Origin: Basidiobolus meristosporus CBS 931.73
Lineage: Eukaryota; Basidiobolomycota; Basidiobolomycetes; Basidiobolales; Basidiobolaceae
Direction: 5' to 3'
NCBI GenBank assembly: GCA_002104905.1
Contig: MCFE01000165.1
Location: 83,015-147,014 of the forward strand
Length of the DNA stretch: 64,000 nt
In this document: positions 21,677-32,720 of the stretch, piece after piece
How the letters are laid out: every line of letters starts with the position of its first letter
Position numbering within the stretch: position 1 is the stretch's first letter
Position numbers and translations under genes: made by a program
The notes under the pieces: model-generated
What the model was told of the DNA's origin: nothing
The model's input: only the letters and a program-made list of their open reading frames with translations
The model's database searches: none

Positions 21677-22631
21677 AAAGAATGAGAAGTATATAGTTTA
21701 CTTGCTCTTTGAATAACTTTGCATATCATCAAGTCTCTAAGAACAACTTTATATCAAATCACCTAATGATATGCAGCAGATTATTGATGTCAGTACACTT
21801 ATGTACTGACATCAACTTAGATACTCAGAACCTAGCTTACAAACTTCAGTATTTCCAGCCCAAAGTCTTTGTCAGGATTGACTTCGTATATTTTCATCAA
21901 GATGACGAATGCCCGAAATTGAAATTTCTTGCAATTGATCACAAAACCTTTCGAAGATATAAAATCTACGGAATTGTTAGTCTTACAATCAATTGGCTAG
22001 GCGGAAGCACACTAAGAAATTGAACAATATATACCTGGATACTCTGCGCGAGAACCTCAATATTCGAGTTTTTCATTGGTGGTTTACAGAATATAGCGCA
22101 ACAACATGGTGATACGAATGATTCGAGTATTTGGACCAAGAACACCACATCTAGTTGTTCAAGTGGTCATATAACACCAAACAGCCGAAACAGCCGAAAC
22201 AGCCGACATTGTACTGCTCAGTTGTTACGTACAAGGCATTTGTTGAACCAAAGAGCACATCCACTGCAAATGGCAATAAACCAGTACATATAGAGCTGAT
22301 TCGGTGGGCCGAAATTGGTGATGTCTACCGCTTTATTTGGTGAAGCAGGCATGAATGGATGTTGATGGGATGTTGACGATCGTTATCCGTTGATTCGTCC
22401 GCTGGTCGGCCATGGTAAGTTCTACGGCTGGCCAATTCAAGCCAATCTATACCGGATTCATCGATATGGGTCACGCGATTAGCCAATAGCTCCTCTATCA
22501 ACAATGCCAGTGAATCACCTTTTCTGTCAAGAGCCACTCTGCTACCAATATGCGGGCGCTGCTCGAGTATATATGTGTGCACCATCCACTGGTGCGCCAC
22601 ACAATCATTGTTAGTTTGCGATTTACCTGAT
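21677..22631. other. Spacer between the copia island and the first host gene
   Basis: I see no gene here. Short open frames on both strands lack recognisable motifs. A ninefold unit AACAGCCGA is repeated three times near 22,180-22,207. Base composition becomes more balanced from about 22,000. Confidence 0.6.
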
Positions 22632-24334
22632 ATGAAAGCTACCGAGCGAGAGCAGATGCAGGAGCGGTCTGCGTTGTTAGCTGAGCATGCGCCTAGAAGG
22701 GAGCATCAGGTCCCGTATATTTGGCTTTACTTGTACCACACCTTCAAGTATGTTCCTATCTTTCCCGTCTCTTCATCCCTGTACTGATGTCGACACTTTG
22801 CATGGCAGCACCTGGAGCGATCGGTTTTACGAGTTTGCCACCTTTGTATTTATCATGGATATCTTCAAGAACACGCTGCTTCCCTCCTCCCTGTACGGCT
22901 TCGTTTTCACCGCCTCTGGGATTCTTTTGAGTAGCTCGGTTGGGAAGTGGATTGACCGGACTCCCAGGCTTCGAGGTAGTACTGCTTAGGTATCCTCGGG
23001 GGTCTAGCAACTAACGTGCGATTCCCTTGTAGCCATTCAGGTTTTCGTTCCAATCAAGCGACTCAGTGTGGCTTTGATATCACTTGGCTTCATTGTCCTC
23101 TTTGCATTTTACGACTATGAAGTCATCCCCGACAGTGCAAAGCCGATGTGTTACACAATCTTTGGTGCCATCGTCCTGCTCGGTGGTACGCTGAAATTGG
23201 CCAGCGTTGGCGCCAGCATTGTGGTGGAGAAGGATTGGCTTGTGGTGATCGCGCAGTCCGATTCCGTCATACTTACGCGTGAGTGCATGGTTGTTTTCGG
23301 TGGTCACCGATCGTAGGCTCATTAGATGTTGTTAGGCGCAAACTCTTTCATGCGGCGTATCGAGCTTGTCAATAAGATGATCACCCCGCTGGCTTTTGGC
23401 CTGATCGTCTCGCTACGATCCACGATGTTCTGCGTCGTCTTCACGGGCATCTGGTCCATCTTCTCGATGGTGTGTGAGCTGTATCTGATCAGGAAGGTGT
23501 ACGACAGCATTCCCTGGCTGTCGGAGACCAAAGAGCCAACATTGGCCCAGTACTTCAGTATCGTCAACCACGAAGATGGTGCTGAGCTAGGGGAGCAGCT
23601 GGATAGACGAGAATCTGAACCGTGGCCCCGACGCCTGTACAATGATTGGCTGGAGTACTACAAGCATCCCATATTCGCCGGTAAGTGTCTCAGAGGCTGC
23701 GGAGTGTTGATGGCGTACTAACGGGGCTGCTTAGTATCCCTTTCGTATGCGATGGTGTACATGTCGGTTTTGAGCGTCGCTGGCACCATGGTTTCTTGGC
23801 TCAAGTGGAGAGGCTACTCGGACTCCTCGGTTGGCATCATGCGCAGTGTTATGGCGCTGCTGGCCATCCTTGGGACATTCCTGATGCCCCTGATGTCGCG
23901 TTTCTTGGGATTAATGAAAACGGCCCAGATCGCAGTGAGTCTGGAGTGGGTCGCGCTGATCCCAGTGATCATCACATTCTTCTTGAGCCCCAGCTGGCTC
24001 ACCACTGTACTACTCATTGGCGGTATCTCGCTCTCGCGAACCTGCGTGTGGATATTCGATCTTAGCCAGATGCAGATTCTCCAGGAGCAAATTTCCAACG
24101 GCCAGACTGGGCTCATCCATGGCTGGCACTTCACGTTGTGCAACTTGTTTGATCTTGGCCAGTTTCTTTTGACCATCATCTGGAGTGATCCGCGTATCTT
24201 CAAGATCCCAGCCATGGTTTCATTTTGCATGGTCTTCTTGGCCGCTTGTACATTCACTAGGTAAGCGTCGGCTGCTGATTTGGTCAATTTGGTTGCTAAC
24301 GTGTGGTTCTAGATTTTACTACCGGTCCTCCTAG
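22632..24334 (+). CDS. Ferroportin-like metal exporter (SLC40 family)
   Basis: Six exons join as 22632..22747, 22809..22975, 23033..23278, 23336..23680, 23735..24260 and 24313..24334 to give 473 residues; all introns have GT-AG ends and keep phase. The N terminus is hydrophilic, followed by many membrane segments. Family marks are TWSDRFYEFATFVF near residue 40, the SSSVGKWIDRTPRLR loop near 85, VVEKDWLVVIA near 165 and NSFMRRIELVNKMITP near 180. Ferroportins export ferrous iron across the plasma or vacuolar membrane. An in-frame ATG at 22,575 would add 19 residues; 22,632 is preferred because the added residues look non-coding. It is the first gene right of the transposon island. Assignment to SLC40 is firm; the metal and membrane are inferred. 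Confidence 0.88.
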
Positions 24335-24418
24335 ACGGCTGTTCTGTATACTGTATAAATAACCCCTATGCCTCCCATAAACGACAATAGACCAAAGATA
24401 GTAGAACACCATTCCTTC

Positions 24419-24468
24419 GGTGGAATCTTCCGCACTTGCCTTATGGTGGAATCTTCCGGACTTACTGC
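24419..24468 (+). repeat. 25-base tandem duplication
   Basis: GGTGGAATCTTCCG(C/G)ACTT occurs at 24,419 and again at 24,444. Confidence 0.8.
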
Positions 24469-24686
24469 TTTTGACTGAGGATGTGAGGAGGGAGCGTATT
24501 ATTCCGAGGATAACGGTTGTTGGTAGTTCATGAACCACAAATAGTAATATATAAATCAATAGTACGCAGATGCGGTTAATCGATGGTGAAATCGGCTTAG
24601 TCGAGTGCGTGACTGATCACTGGCCGGTGTGGTTGATCTGATCACAGAATCTGAGATTTATTAAAGCCCAACGGTCTGGCGACATC

Positions 24687-24742
24687 GTATTGGTGGCTAT
24701 GCCTAGAATCCATTGTATTGGTGGCTATACCTAGAACCCCAT
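24687..24742 (+). repeat. 28-base tandem duplication
   Basis: GTATTGGTGGCTAT(G/A)CCTAGAA occurs at 24,687 and at 24,715 with one difference in the first twenty bases. Confidence 0.8.
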
Positions 24743-25569
24743 GATTCATATCATCTGCAGTAGATACACTGTAACGATTATCTCGCACAAAGCAAGCATG
24801 AGATGCGAAACAGTTTCACGTAGAGATTAGAGAACAAAACAATCGATTGTTGATGCAGTGTGGTGAGCATTGGCAGCCAACTAACTCGTACCAACAACCC
24901 ATTGATGATTAAAGCCACATTCATTTCCGCCACGCAAGAATTCCGTGAAACAAACTACATGGTGATCTGCAGCCTTTGCCGCGACTTACCGTTATCCCTT
25001 GTTTGATGGATATTCTCTATCCATGATGTCAACATTTTCTATCTGTCCGCTGGAAGTTCATCACGCAGATGAAGGGCCTACAGGTGCATGGTAATGGCTG
25101 GAGATAGTCCGAAATGCACAGCACTACAGTCAGGGGAAGGTGATAACGGTCATTGATATTGATCCTTACTGGAATCATACCTCACTGATTCCTAAAACGA
25201 TGGGAATAAGCTTCTGTTTCGTTAAACGAGTTGGCTTTGTGACTCGATGTTTTCTGTTCATGCACGATTGGTGCACATGTGACGAGATTCTGGAGAACCA
25301 ACAGTCACACTTATAAATGTACATTAACTTGTTTCTGTACGAATAATATTTCCTAGTGTTACTATACTCTATCGTGCAGTCCTTTGATTCTTCCTTCCTT
25401 TAGTTCAAGTGCCATTCCATCGACTTTTCTCGGTCGTTTGAGATTTATCTCTCTCTCTCTCTCTTCATACCCTAAACTGCTTTCATTCATTAAATCGATA
25501 TTCCCTATATTATAGAAGCGCACTCACTAGTCTTCGCCACTCTATCCACTTCATTTGATATACACAAGA

Positions 25570-28500
25570 ATGAGCTCCTACTATCAGAGTGAAACTAAGC
25601 TTGGTCAGCTAACTTCACAAAATCCCAGTGAAGAAAGCCTCTATCCTGTTCAACCCGTCACAACTTGGAGTATTTCGCAGGTAAGAGCCAGGAATTTCCT
25701 GTGTAGATCCACCATATGGAAAGAAATCTAACTTCTCTATTAAAGGAGAAGTCATTTTCCTCAAGACCTTATGATTCACATGGCCAATCCGGGTCCGGCC
25801 TCCTTCCTCACGATAAGCTAAGCCAACTGAAGCATAATTCTCACAGCTCTGCCTTCAGGGGATTCCCGCATTACTCTGAGGGTGCAAGCACTCGGTTCAA
25901 TGCTGATAGGCCCGGCGTTCTAGGATCCCAAAATTCAGGAGTAAACCTGAATGGACGTCGCATGAGTCTTCCCTTCGGAAATAGTAGGTCTCAGGATCAT
26001 CACCGCCTTTCCAGACTAGATACACACCTTCACCTCCCAGGTCTGGGTGATTTGCATTCACCTGAGCTAGCCCAACCGAAGCTTCCGAACTTCCTGTTGA
26101 GTGGAGACTATGATTCGCCAGATCTAGAGCATTCAATATATGCGGATTTCTTGAAAAGCACGACAAGCCGGCACCCATGGGAGAATATATCTTCTCCCTA
26201 TTCTCATTTGTCTCATATGAATACCTCCAGTCTGCATAAAGCAAGCGGAAGAACGCCTGGGCAACCTCACCAACAACAGTGGGGTATGAGTCACAGCCAT
26301 CAAATGAGTGCCGAATTGAATGGACGCTATATTTTCAACCCCGAGAACAATTCCCATACAATATCCGACAGCTTGTGGGATCCGAAGGGCTCCAATACTG
26401 AACTGAAGTACCAAGGTGAGTTGAACCTAGTCCGAATGTGTGGATAGACTTGCTAACCAGGCTCTTTGCTGATATGGTGTAGCAAACCAAATCCTCTCTT
26501 TGTTGCACTCCCAAGCACCACCGTATGACTTGAATCAAGAGCAGTATTCACATTCGGGTATGTTGGTTTGAAATCGCTAGAGCTCTTTATGCCCAAAGGC
26601 TTATTTTCTTGCGTATCTCTTTTATTCGTACCAACAGGCTATCCACTTAAACAGACTGGTCACGGTATTGTGAATCCCTTAGTATCCCATTTCGCAGTTT
26701 GGTCACTAATCCATGTACTTACCACAGATCAAAATCGGAAATTCCTCTTCGATAAATACTACTCCGAGGAAGTCCTGGCGGAAGGGTTGCAATTGGGAAC
26801 TGTTCTAAAAGGGATTTTAAGAATAAATAAACGAAATCGCTCGGATGCGTATGTCGTCACAGAGGAGCTCGATCAGGATGTGTACATTTGTGGCAATCGA
26901 TTGAGAAACCGTGGCTTAGAGGGTGATACAGTGGCCATTACTCTATTAGACCAGCAGCAGGTACAAAGAACTCGTCAGCAGCGTAACCGAGAGGCAGAAA
27001 GACGCGGTAGAAAGATCAAAGCCACCGACGAAGAGAATGATACCGAGCCAAAATACTATGGTCAGGTAGTCGCCATTTTGCAGCGCGGTGGAGGCAACGT
27101 ATATTCTGGGACATTAATGCTGAACCGGCCGAACTCGAAATGTCAGGACTCCGAACAGCCGAAAAACCCTTCGAAGGAGCTGGAAAAGCCGACCATGAAA
27201 AAACCTCGTATTGTGTGGTTCAAACCATCCGACAAAAGACTACCGTTGATGGTTCTTCCTATTGATGAAGCCCCGCCGAATTATATGGAGGACCATGTGG
27301 AGCATTCGAAACAAATATTTCTGGTTTCTATCAAGCGCTGGCCTCCTACCACTCTACATCCGTTTGCTACCCTAGTCGGAAAGCTCGGGAGCATCGGGGA
27401 TATCGAAGCCGAGACTGCCGCCATTCTGGCTGATAATGACATTACCACCGAAGACTTTGACGAAAGCGTACAAAACTGTCTTCCGGCCATGCCTTGGTCA
27501 ATCCCAGCGAGTGAATACCAATCGAGAAAAGATCTACGGGAAGATCGCATCTTCACCATCGATCCATCAACCGCCAAAGATCTGGATGATGCTGTGTCCT
27601 GCAAGCGACTTGAAGATGGAAACTTCCTGATTGGTACACACATTGCTGATGCCTCATACTTTGTACGTCCAGGAACACCGTTGGACCGAGAGGCTAGGAA
27701 AAGAGCCACTTCAGTTTATTTGATTCAGAAGGTAATACCTATGCTGCCGCCAGTGCTCTCTGAAGAGCTCTGCAGTTTGAACCCAGGAGTGGACAGACTA
27801 GCGTTTTCTGTGATGTGGAAGATGACACCAGATGCCAGGATCATTGACATGTGGTGTGGGAGAACAGTGATCAAATCGTGCGGAAAGCTTTCCTATGATG
27901 ATGCGCAGAATGTGATTGAGGGGAATAGTCTTGGCCAGGACGTTCAAGTCTTTGGTCAGTCTCGCGAAGAGGTGGAAAAAGATATCCGCACTTTCCACAA
28001 ACTTTCTCTTGCTCTTCGGAAGATGCGCTTTGACAACGGTGCCCTTTCCATCGACTCCATCAGATTGCAATTTGAGCTGGATCAAGGCTCTATTCCAACC
28101 TCGTGCTCGGTCTATAAACTCCAGGATAGCAATCGTCTTATTGAGGAATTTATGCTACTAGCAAACATAACCGTCGCACAACTGATCTCCTCGGCATATC
28201 CAGAGCAGGCGATCCTCCGTCGACACGCCCCGCCCATCGAAAAGAGGATGAACGAATTTGTCAAGTCGGCCAGAAGCCTGGGCTACGACATCGATCCTGA
28301 AAATTCTGGAACTTTGCAGCGGTCGCTGGCGGAGATCGAATCCCAGGAGGCTCAACAGATCCTGAAATTGATGTGCATCAAGCCGATGCAACGGGCCAAA
28401 TACTTTTGCACCGGCTTCATGGATGAGGAGGACTTCAAACATTTTGCATTGAACATACCTTTCTATACGCATTTCACCTCTCCGATTCGTCGGTACGCAG

Positions 28501-29374
28501 ACATCTTGGTTCATCGCACGTTGCAGCAGGCGCTCGTAGGGAACCCCCGATTCTTCTTGAGTAAAGAGGAGGTTCAAAAGGTTGCCATCCAATGCAATGT
28601 CAAGAAAGACCACGCGAAAGCAGCCCAGGAGATGAGCTCGCAGCTTTACCTTTCCTATCACTTGAATTCACTGTTGGCGAAGCAGGGGGAGATCGAATGC
28701 GAAGCGGTGGTGATTGATATTCATGAAAATTCATTCGATGTGTTGGTTCCGAGGTACGGTTTGGAGAAGCGAATTCACCTCGAGAAACTCCCCCTCCAAA
28801 ATGCCATCTTCCGGGCGGACGACGTAAAAACACTTGATCTAGTTTGGACCACGGGCCAGGAAGAGGTCTCTGGAAGAAAGGAAGCGGAAGAAACCGAGCT
28901 TACCGAGGACTACGAGGAGCTTTTAACCGATGACTCCGAAGGCTTGGATATGCAAAGCCTTCGGCTAAAAGACACCCGGCATGACTCCTGCCCTAGTTCA
29001 CCAAGATCATACTCCAACGGTAAGATACACAGAATGACCCTGAGCTTTTTGCCTGGCTAACCTTTATTCTCTTAGACTCCATGAGCGAGATCAACTCTCC
29101 CATCTCAGAGTCAAGCAAGACACGGTTTCCGAGCAATGACAGTGTAAGTAGCTACTCTTGCTCGCCCAAGAGCGTAGCACTCGAGGACCTGGACATATGC
29201 ACAAACAGTCTTGGACTGCTTGACCATATTGTGACCTCCAAGTGTGAGGCAGCCTCAAAAGGAGCCAATGTACAAACTCTTCGAGTCTTTGGTCACCTCC
29301 AGGTGTCCATCACAGTAGATATCACCAGATCCCCAGCAGTGATCGGGGTCATTGCCAAGAATCCGTACCACTAG
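25570..29374 (+). CDS. SSD1: Ssd1/Sts5/Dis3L2-family RNB protein
   Basis: Exons 25570..25680, 25746..26415, 26483..26557, 26638..26664, 26728..29019 and 29076..29374 give 1,157 residues. The 63-base intron at 26665..26727 is in frame and open, so it is less certain. About 285 N-terminal residues are Ser/His/Pro-rich and disordered. Cold-shock domains follow (YSEEVLAEGLQLGTVLKGIL), then the RNB domain, an S1-like region and the conserved Ssd1 tail (LRVFGHLQVSITVDITRSP). The RNB active site reads IDPSTAKDLDDA (27,557-27,595): all four metal-binding aspartates are present, unlike the inactive Ssd1 of budding yeast. The protein should bind mRNA and may degrade RNA 3'-5'. Family call is firm; nuclease activity is inference from the residues. 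Confidence 0.92.
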
Positions 29375-29716
29375 GGGAGCTTGTCTATTTATTATTTCCG
29401 CCCCCATGGCAAACAACATACCCTTGTAGAGTAGTAGCCATTTTTTGATAACCGAATTCAATATCTCCGCCGACCACTCTTCCCACTCGCTACATAATGT
29501 AATAGAAGTACCGCTTCAAGAAAATAAACCACGGTATCGTTTGATTCCACCCATGGCTGATTTAAGCGCAATCCATAGCAATGGGGTTAAGTTACGCATC
29601 AGGATTATCCCATCAGTGGGACCCTGAATTGGATTCCCATCACGCTCATGTAGCTCGCTGCTGACCACTCTTGTACCCACTAGCAACCACACGCCGCACA
29701 ACGTAGATCTACCGGT
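29375..29716. other. Intergenic spacer between Ssd1-like and Sds3-like genes
   Basis: No gene or repeat is seen. It must contain the end of the first transcript and the promoter of the second. Confidence 0.6.
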
Positions 29717-31386
29717 ATGAGCTACACCTCAAGATCGGTGTCAAGTTCGCCGTCGCCTCAGATCAACCAAGACACCGCCCCTTCAGGTGAGTGCTTTGGA
29801 CCCCACGCAAGGGGACTGACCCAACCGTAAGATTGAGTGGCCAAGCAGCAGCAACAGCACACCTAACCCCACGGCTTGCTTTTCTAAAACGGGGAACGAA
29901 CAGTGACCCACCCAGGGAACCACGAAACGCCCAGCGAGCGAAAGCACCATGCGATACGGGAGCGTCTGACCAACCTAAAGAAAGAGTTTGTTTCCACTCG
30001 AAACGGGTACTCCCTCTCTATCCAATGCTTCTTTGACCGCCCCGTTCCTTCCCATACTCACCCTTGTTTCTTGTCCCCTACGGCCCATCCTACCCTCTCT
30101 TCCCTCCCCTCACCGCTGTCACGCTCTTCTTCTCTTTCGTCACCGTCTCTGTTTCCTCCCCTCCTCCCCTGTGGTTAACTAGGATTTTCGCGGAGCTGAT
30201 GTCAAGCTTAGAGAACGAGTTTCGACAAGTGTTTGAAGGTATGTTGGGTGAAAGTGGAAGGTGGAAAGGGAAGGGCGTGGAGTTTGGTGGGAAAAGGAGG
30301 CTCGGGCCCAGTGTTTAGGACGAAGTGAACAAAAAGAGGGCTGGAACGGCTAAACGGGTGTGAGAAACGCCTCCCACCCCACCGCCAAGGTACGCGGGAC
30401 CCGAGACTAACGTGGTTTCTGTTGGTTCGGTTGGGCCGGAACCGTAGGGGAGTTCGAAGAATACGCCGAGCAGATAGAGGACCTGGAGAAGATCTGCGAA
30501 GAGAAAATCCTCGCCGCTCAGCTCCACCGGGACCACCACTTGGACCAACTCGAGAAGGATTACGAGGCGGAGTTGGAGCGCGCCCAACAGGAGTATCTGG
30601 TAAGTGGGTTCCAGACTCGATTGGGATAATCCATATCCTCACGTTGCTTAACATGGATCCCTTCTTCACCCAACTTAACCTTGCCCTACTCACCATCCCT
30701 TGGCCTACACTTTCTCCTCCTCACCCTCACCCTCACCCTCCCTTGACTTTTCCTTCCCCCCCATGGCCTCCCCTCTCCAGAAAGAAAAGGAGTCCCTGAA
30801 GGAACGGATGCTCCTGCAAATCGAGGAGAAAAAGAAGAAACTGCGCGAGGACAAGGATCAGCTGGAGATCAATAACGGTTCGTATCGGGTCGGGTAGCCC
30901 TCTTGCGCCGGATTACTGACGGAGATTCGTGAACAGATATCGCCATTGAGGCCTCCGCCCGGGTCCACACCACGAGGAGGCACCGTAAGAGAGACGCTCA
31001 GCACCCGGAAGGGCGTACGAGCAAGAGACGTCACATGACGGATATCCTTTTCGTGATCGGTCGGCCGAGCTTGTGCTTGTGCTTGTTAAGTGCTAGTTGA
31101 CATGTTTCTTCCTTGACTTGATTCCCTCCCCTCTCCCACCCGACGTGATGATCCTTCAGCTTAAAGAGCAGGATATCTCCCAGGACGTTGCACTCATACA
31201 GAAGGTAAGTCACACTCGGACCCTCCCCTCCCTTCCCCCCCCCCACACCTGTCCTACCCAACACCCATTCATCCGGTCCACTCGTCCATGTAGCGTACCA
31301 CCGAGTCCCCGGAAGGGGATGCCGCATCCAGCCACGCTCATGGAGCGACCCATAGAAAATCCACCACCACCAAACACCGACGCTGA
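29717..31386 (+). CDS. SDS3: Sds3-like subunit of the Rpd3L histone deacetylase complex
   Basis: Eight exons (29717..29786, 29904..30006, 30183..30238, 30448..30599, 30781..30877, 30937..31052, 31160..31204, 31294..31386) give 243 residues with phase kept throughout. The Sds3-like coiled coil spans roughly residues 45-160 (FAELMSSLENEFRQVFEGEF; QLHRDHHLDQLEKDYEAELE; EKESLKERMLLQIEEKKKKL), followed by a basic stretch and the C-terminal LKEQDISQDVALIQ motif (DILFLKEQDI), typical of Sds3/Dep1/BRMS1 proteins. These scaffold the Sin3-histone deacetylase complex in the nucleus. The donor GTTCGT of intron 5 is non-consensus. The GC-rich introns hold long pyrimidine runs. Confidence 0.85.
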
Positions 31387-31434
31387 ACCCCTACGACGAA
31401 TTGAAATTTTATATGTATACTGTGGACATTGTTG

Positions 31435-31440
31435 AATAAA
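31435..31440 (+). terminator. AATAAA polyadenylation signal after the Sds3-like gene
   Basis: AATAAA lies 48 bases after the stop codon in an AT-rich patch within GC-rich DNA. Signal sequence only. Confidence 0.45.
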
Positions 31441-31474
31441 TAGGCGGAGAATCCCTAGATGCGGAGCAATGGAT

Positions 31475-31602
31475 GGGTGGAGGGATCGGGTTGGGATGAA
31501 GTGGAGTGGAGTGGAGTGGAGTGGAACATGAGCGAAGGGAAGGGAAAGAAGATGGAAAGGGAAAGGGAAATGGAAGGGAAGTGGAGGTGGAGGTGGAGGT
31601 GA
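31475..31602 (+). repeat. Purine-rich low-complexity tract with GTGGA repeats
   Basis: GTGGA is repeated five times at 31,501-31,525, then GGGAAA and GTGGAG runs follow. Nothing coding is likely here. Confidence 0.8.
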
Positions 31603-31929
31603 GATATGGGTGGAGTTAGCACTGAGGCTGACCGACATCACCACCACCAATTTTACCAAATCCGCCGAATCCCACCACAATCGCCACCTCTCCCCCAAGT
31701 GAAACCGAGCTCGAGCTAGAGCTAGAGTTCGAGGGTGGATTTTAATGAATTCCTTTATTGAACTCCATTAAATCCGATCCATCACACCCGTTTCGACCGC
31801 CATGACGAAATGACAGGCTCGCCTCGGAACGGGCCTAGACCGCGTCTAGATTCCGCGCAGCGATTCGATGCGAGGCGAGGAGGTCGCCGGCAGCAGTGCA
31901 GCGCCGGTCTGGCAAGGCGGAGCGAAGGT

Positions 31930-31936
31930 TATTTAA
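31930..31936 (+). promoter_or_regulatory. TATA-like box of the glutaredoxin-like gene
   Basis: TATTTAA stands alone in GC-rich DNA 66 bases before the ATG at 32,002. Position and contrast with the surrounding bases support it; no start site is known. Confidence 0.4.
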
Positions 31937-32001
31937 GGTTACGCTCGGCGTACAGCATTCCTTAGAATCCCCAATCACCCACCCACACCCACACACCCGT
32001 C

Positions 32002-32352
32002 ATGTCTTCCAAACGTATGCTGCTAACCCTGTTCGGCGCCAAGGGGTGCGACCTCTGCCACGAAGCCAAGAACACCCTGCTCAAAGTGCGGAGAATTGTA
32101 AGTACCTCACGTAGTTGTTGACCCCACGTACCCCACACCCCACACCCACTCACCCGGGATTCCCATTTCCTTACGCAGTACCCGTTCGAGTTCAAGGAGA
32201 TCGACATCAACCAGCCGGAGAACAAGAAGTGGGAGAAGTACACGTTCGACATCCCCGTGCTGCACCTGAACGGGGAGGAGATCATGATGCACTCGGTGGA
32301 CGAGAAGAAGCTGACGGACCAGCTGAAGAAGAAGATGTCCGAGCCCCAGTGA
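32002..32352 (+). CDS. Small glutaredoxin-like protein (YDR286C/C5orf63 type)
   Basis: Two exons (32002..32097, 32179..32352) give 89 residues. The thioredoxin-fold start MLLTLFGAKGCDLCHEAKNT carries a CDLC redox pair at residues 16-19. The cis-proline region FDIPVLHLNGEE follows near residue 60, and the C-terminal helix is Lys-rich. The family (glutaredoxin-like, DUF836) has few studied members; a mitochondrial or cytosolic thiol role is possible but not shown. It converges with the Rab gene, 368 bases apart. Confidence 0.85.
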
Positions 32353-32441
32353 TACGCCACCGAGGTACCGGTCTCTTCCCCCATACCCCCCCCCCTTCGC
32401 TTCACCAGGACTTTTTGTATACTTGATTCTTTGTGACCTGT

Positions 32442-32447
32442 AATAAA
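32442..32447 (+). terminator. AATAAA polyadenylation signal after the glutaredoxin-like gene
   Basis: AATAAA lies 90 bases after the stop in the sequence TGTAATAAATGTC. Confidence 0.4.
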
Positions 32448-32720
32448 TGTCAATAGGCTTTTCGGATATGTGATACTTCATTGGGCTCCGTGGAACCATA
32501 CAAGAGAGATATGAGGGGGGGGGTCTTGGAGGGTGGAGCGGACGGTTCGTTGGCGGGAAATGGGAAGGAGAGGTGGGGGAAGGAAGGAAGGAATGAATGA
32601 ATGAGGGAGGGGGACCTTGGCTATCGCTATCTAATGACTATCTACACTGGGAATTCTGGAAAGTCCCGCGCTTGGATGACTTTTGGGAGGGTGGATGGGC
32701 TGGCTGGCCAATCCCCCGGC

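Larger units (their letters stand above)
24335..25569. other. Intergenic region with small direct repeats
   Basis: No gene is seen. It holds two tandem duplications described separately and a CT run at about 25,449-25,465 just upstream of the Ssd1-like gene, probably in its promoter or leader. Confidence 0.6.

Noticed and set aside
22325..22600. 91-codon minus-strand frame upstream of ferroportin
   Set aside because: No motif and no splice partners; it lies where the ferroportin promoter should be.
30208..30696. 162-codon open frame on the minus strand
   Set aside because: It overlaps three Sds3 exons and their introns in antisense, is Arg/Pro/Ser-rich and lacks motifs.
31210..31698. Proline- and histidine-rich frame on the minus strand
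   Set aside because: It reads the antisense of the GTGGA/GGGAAA low-complexity tract and the last Sds3 exons.
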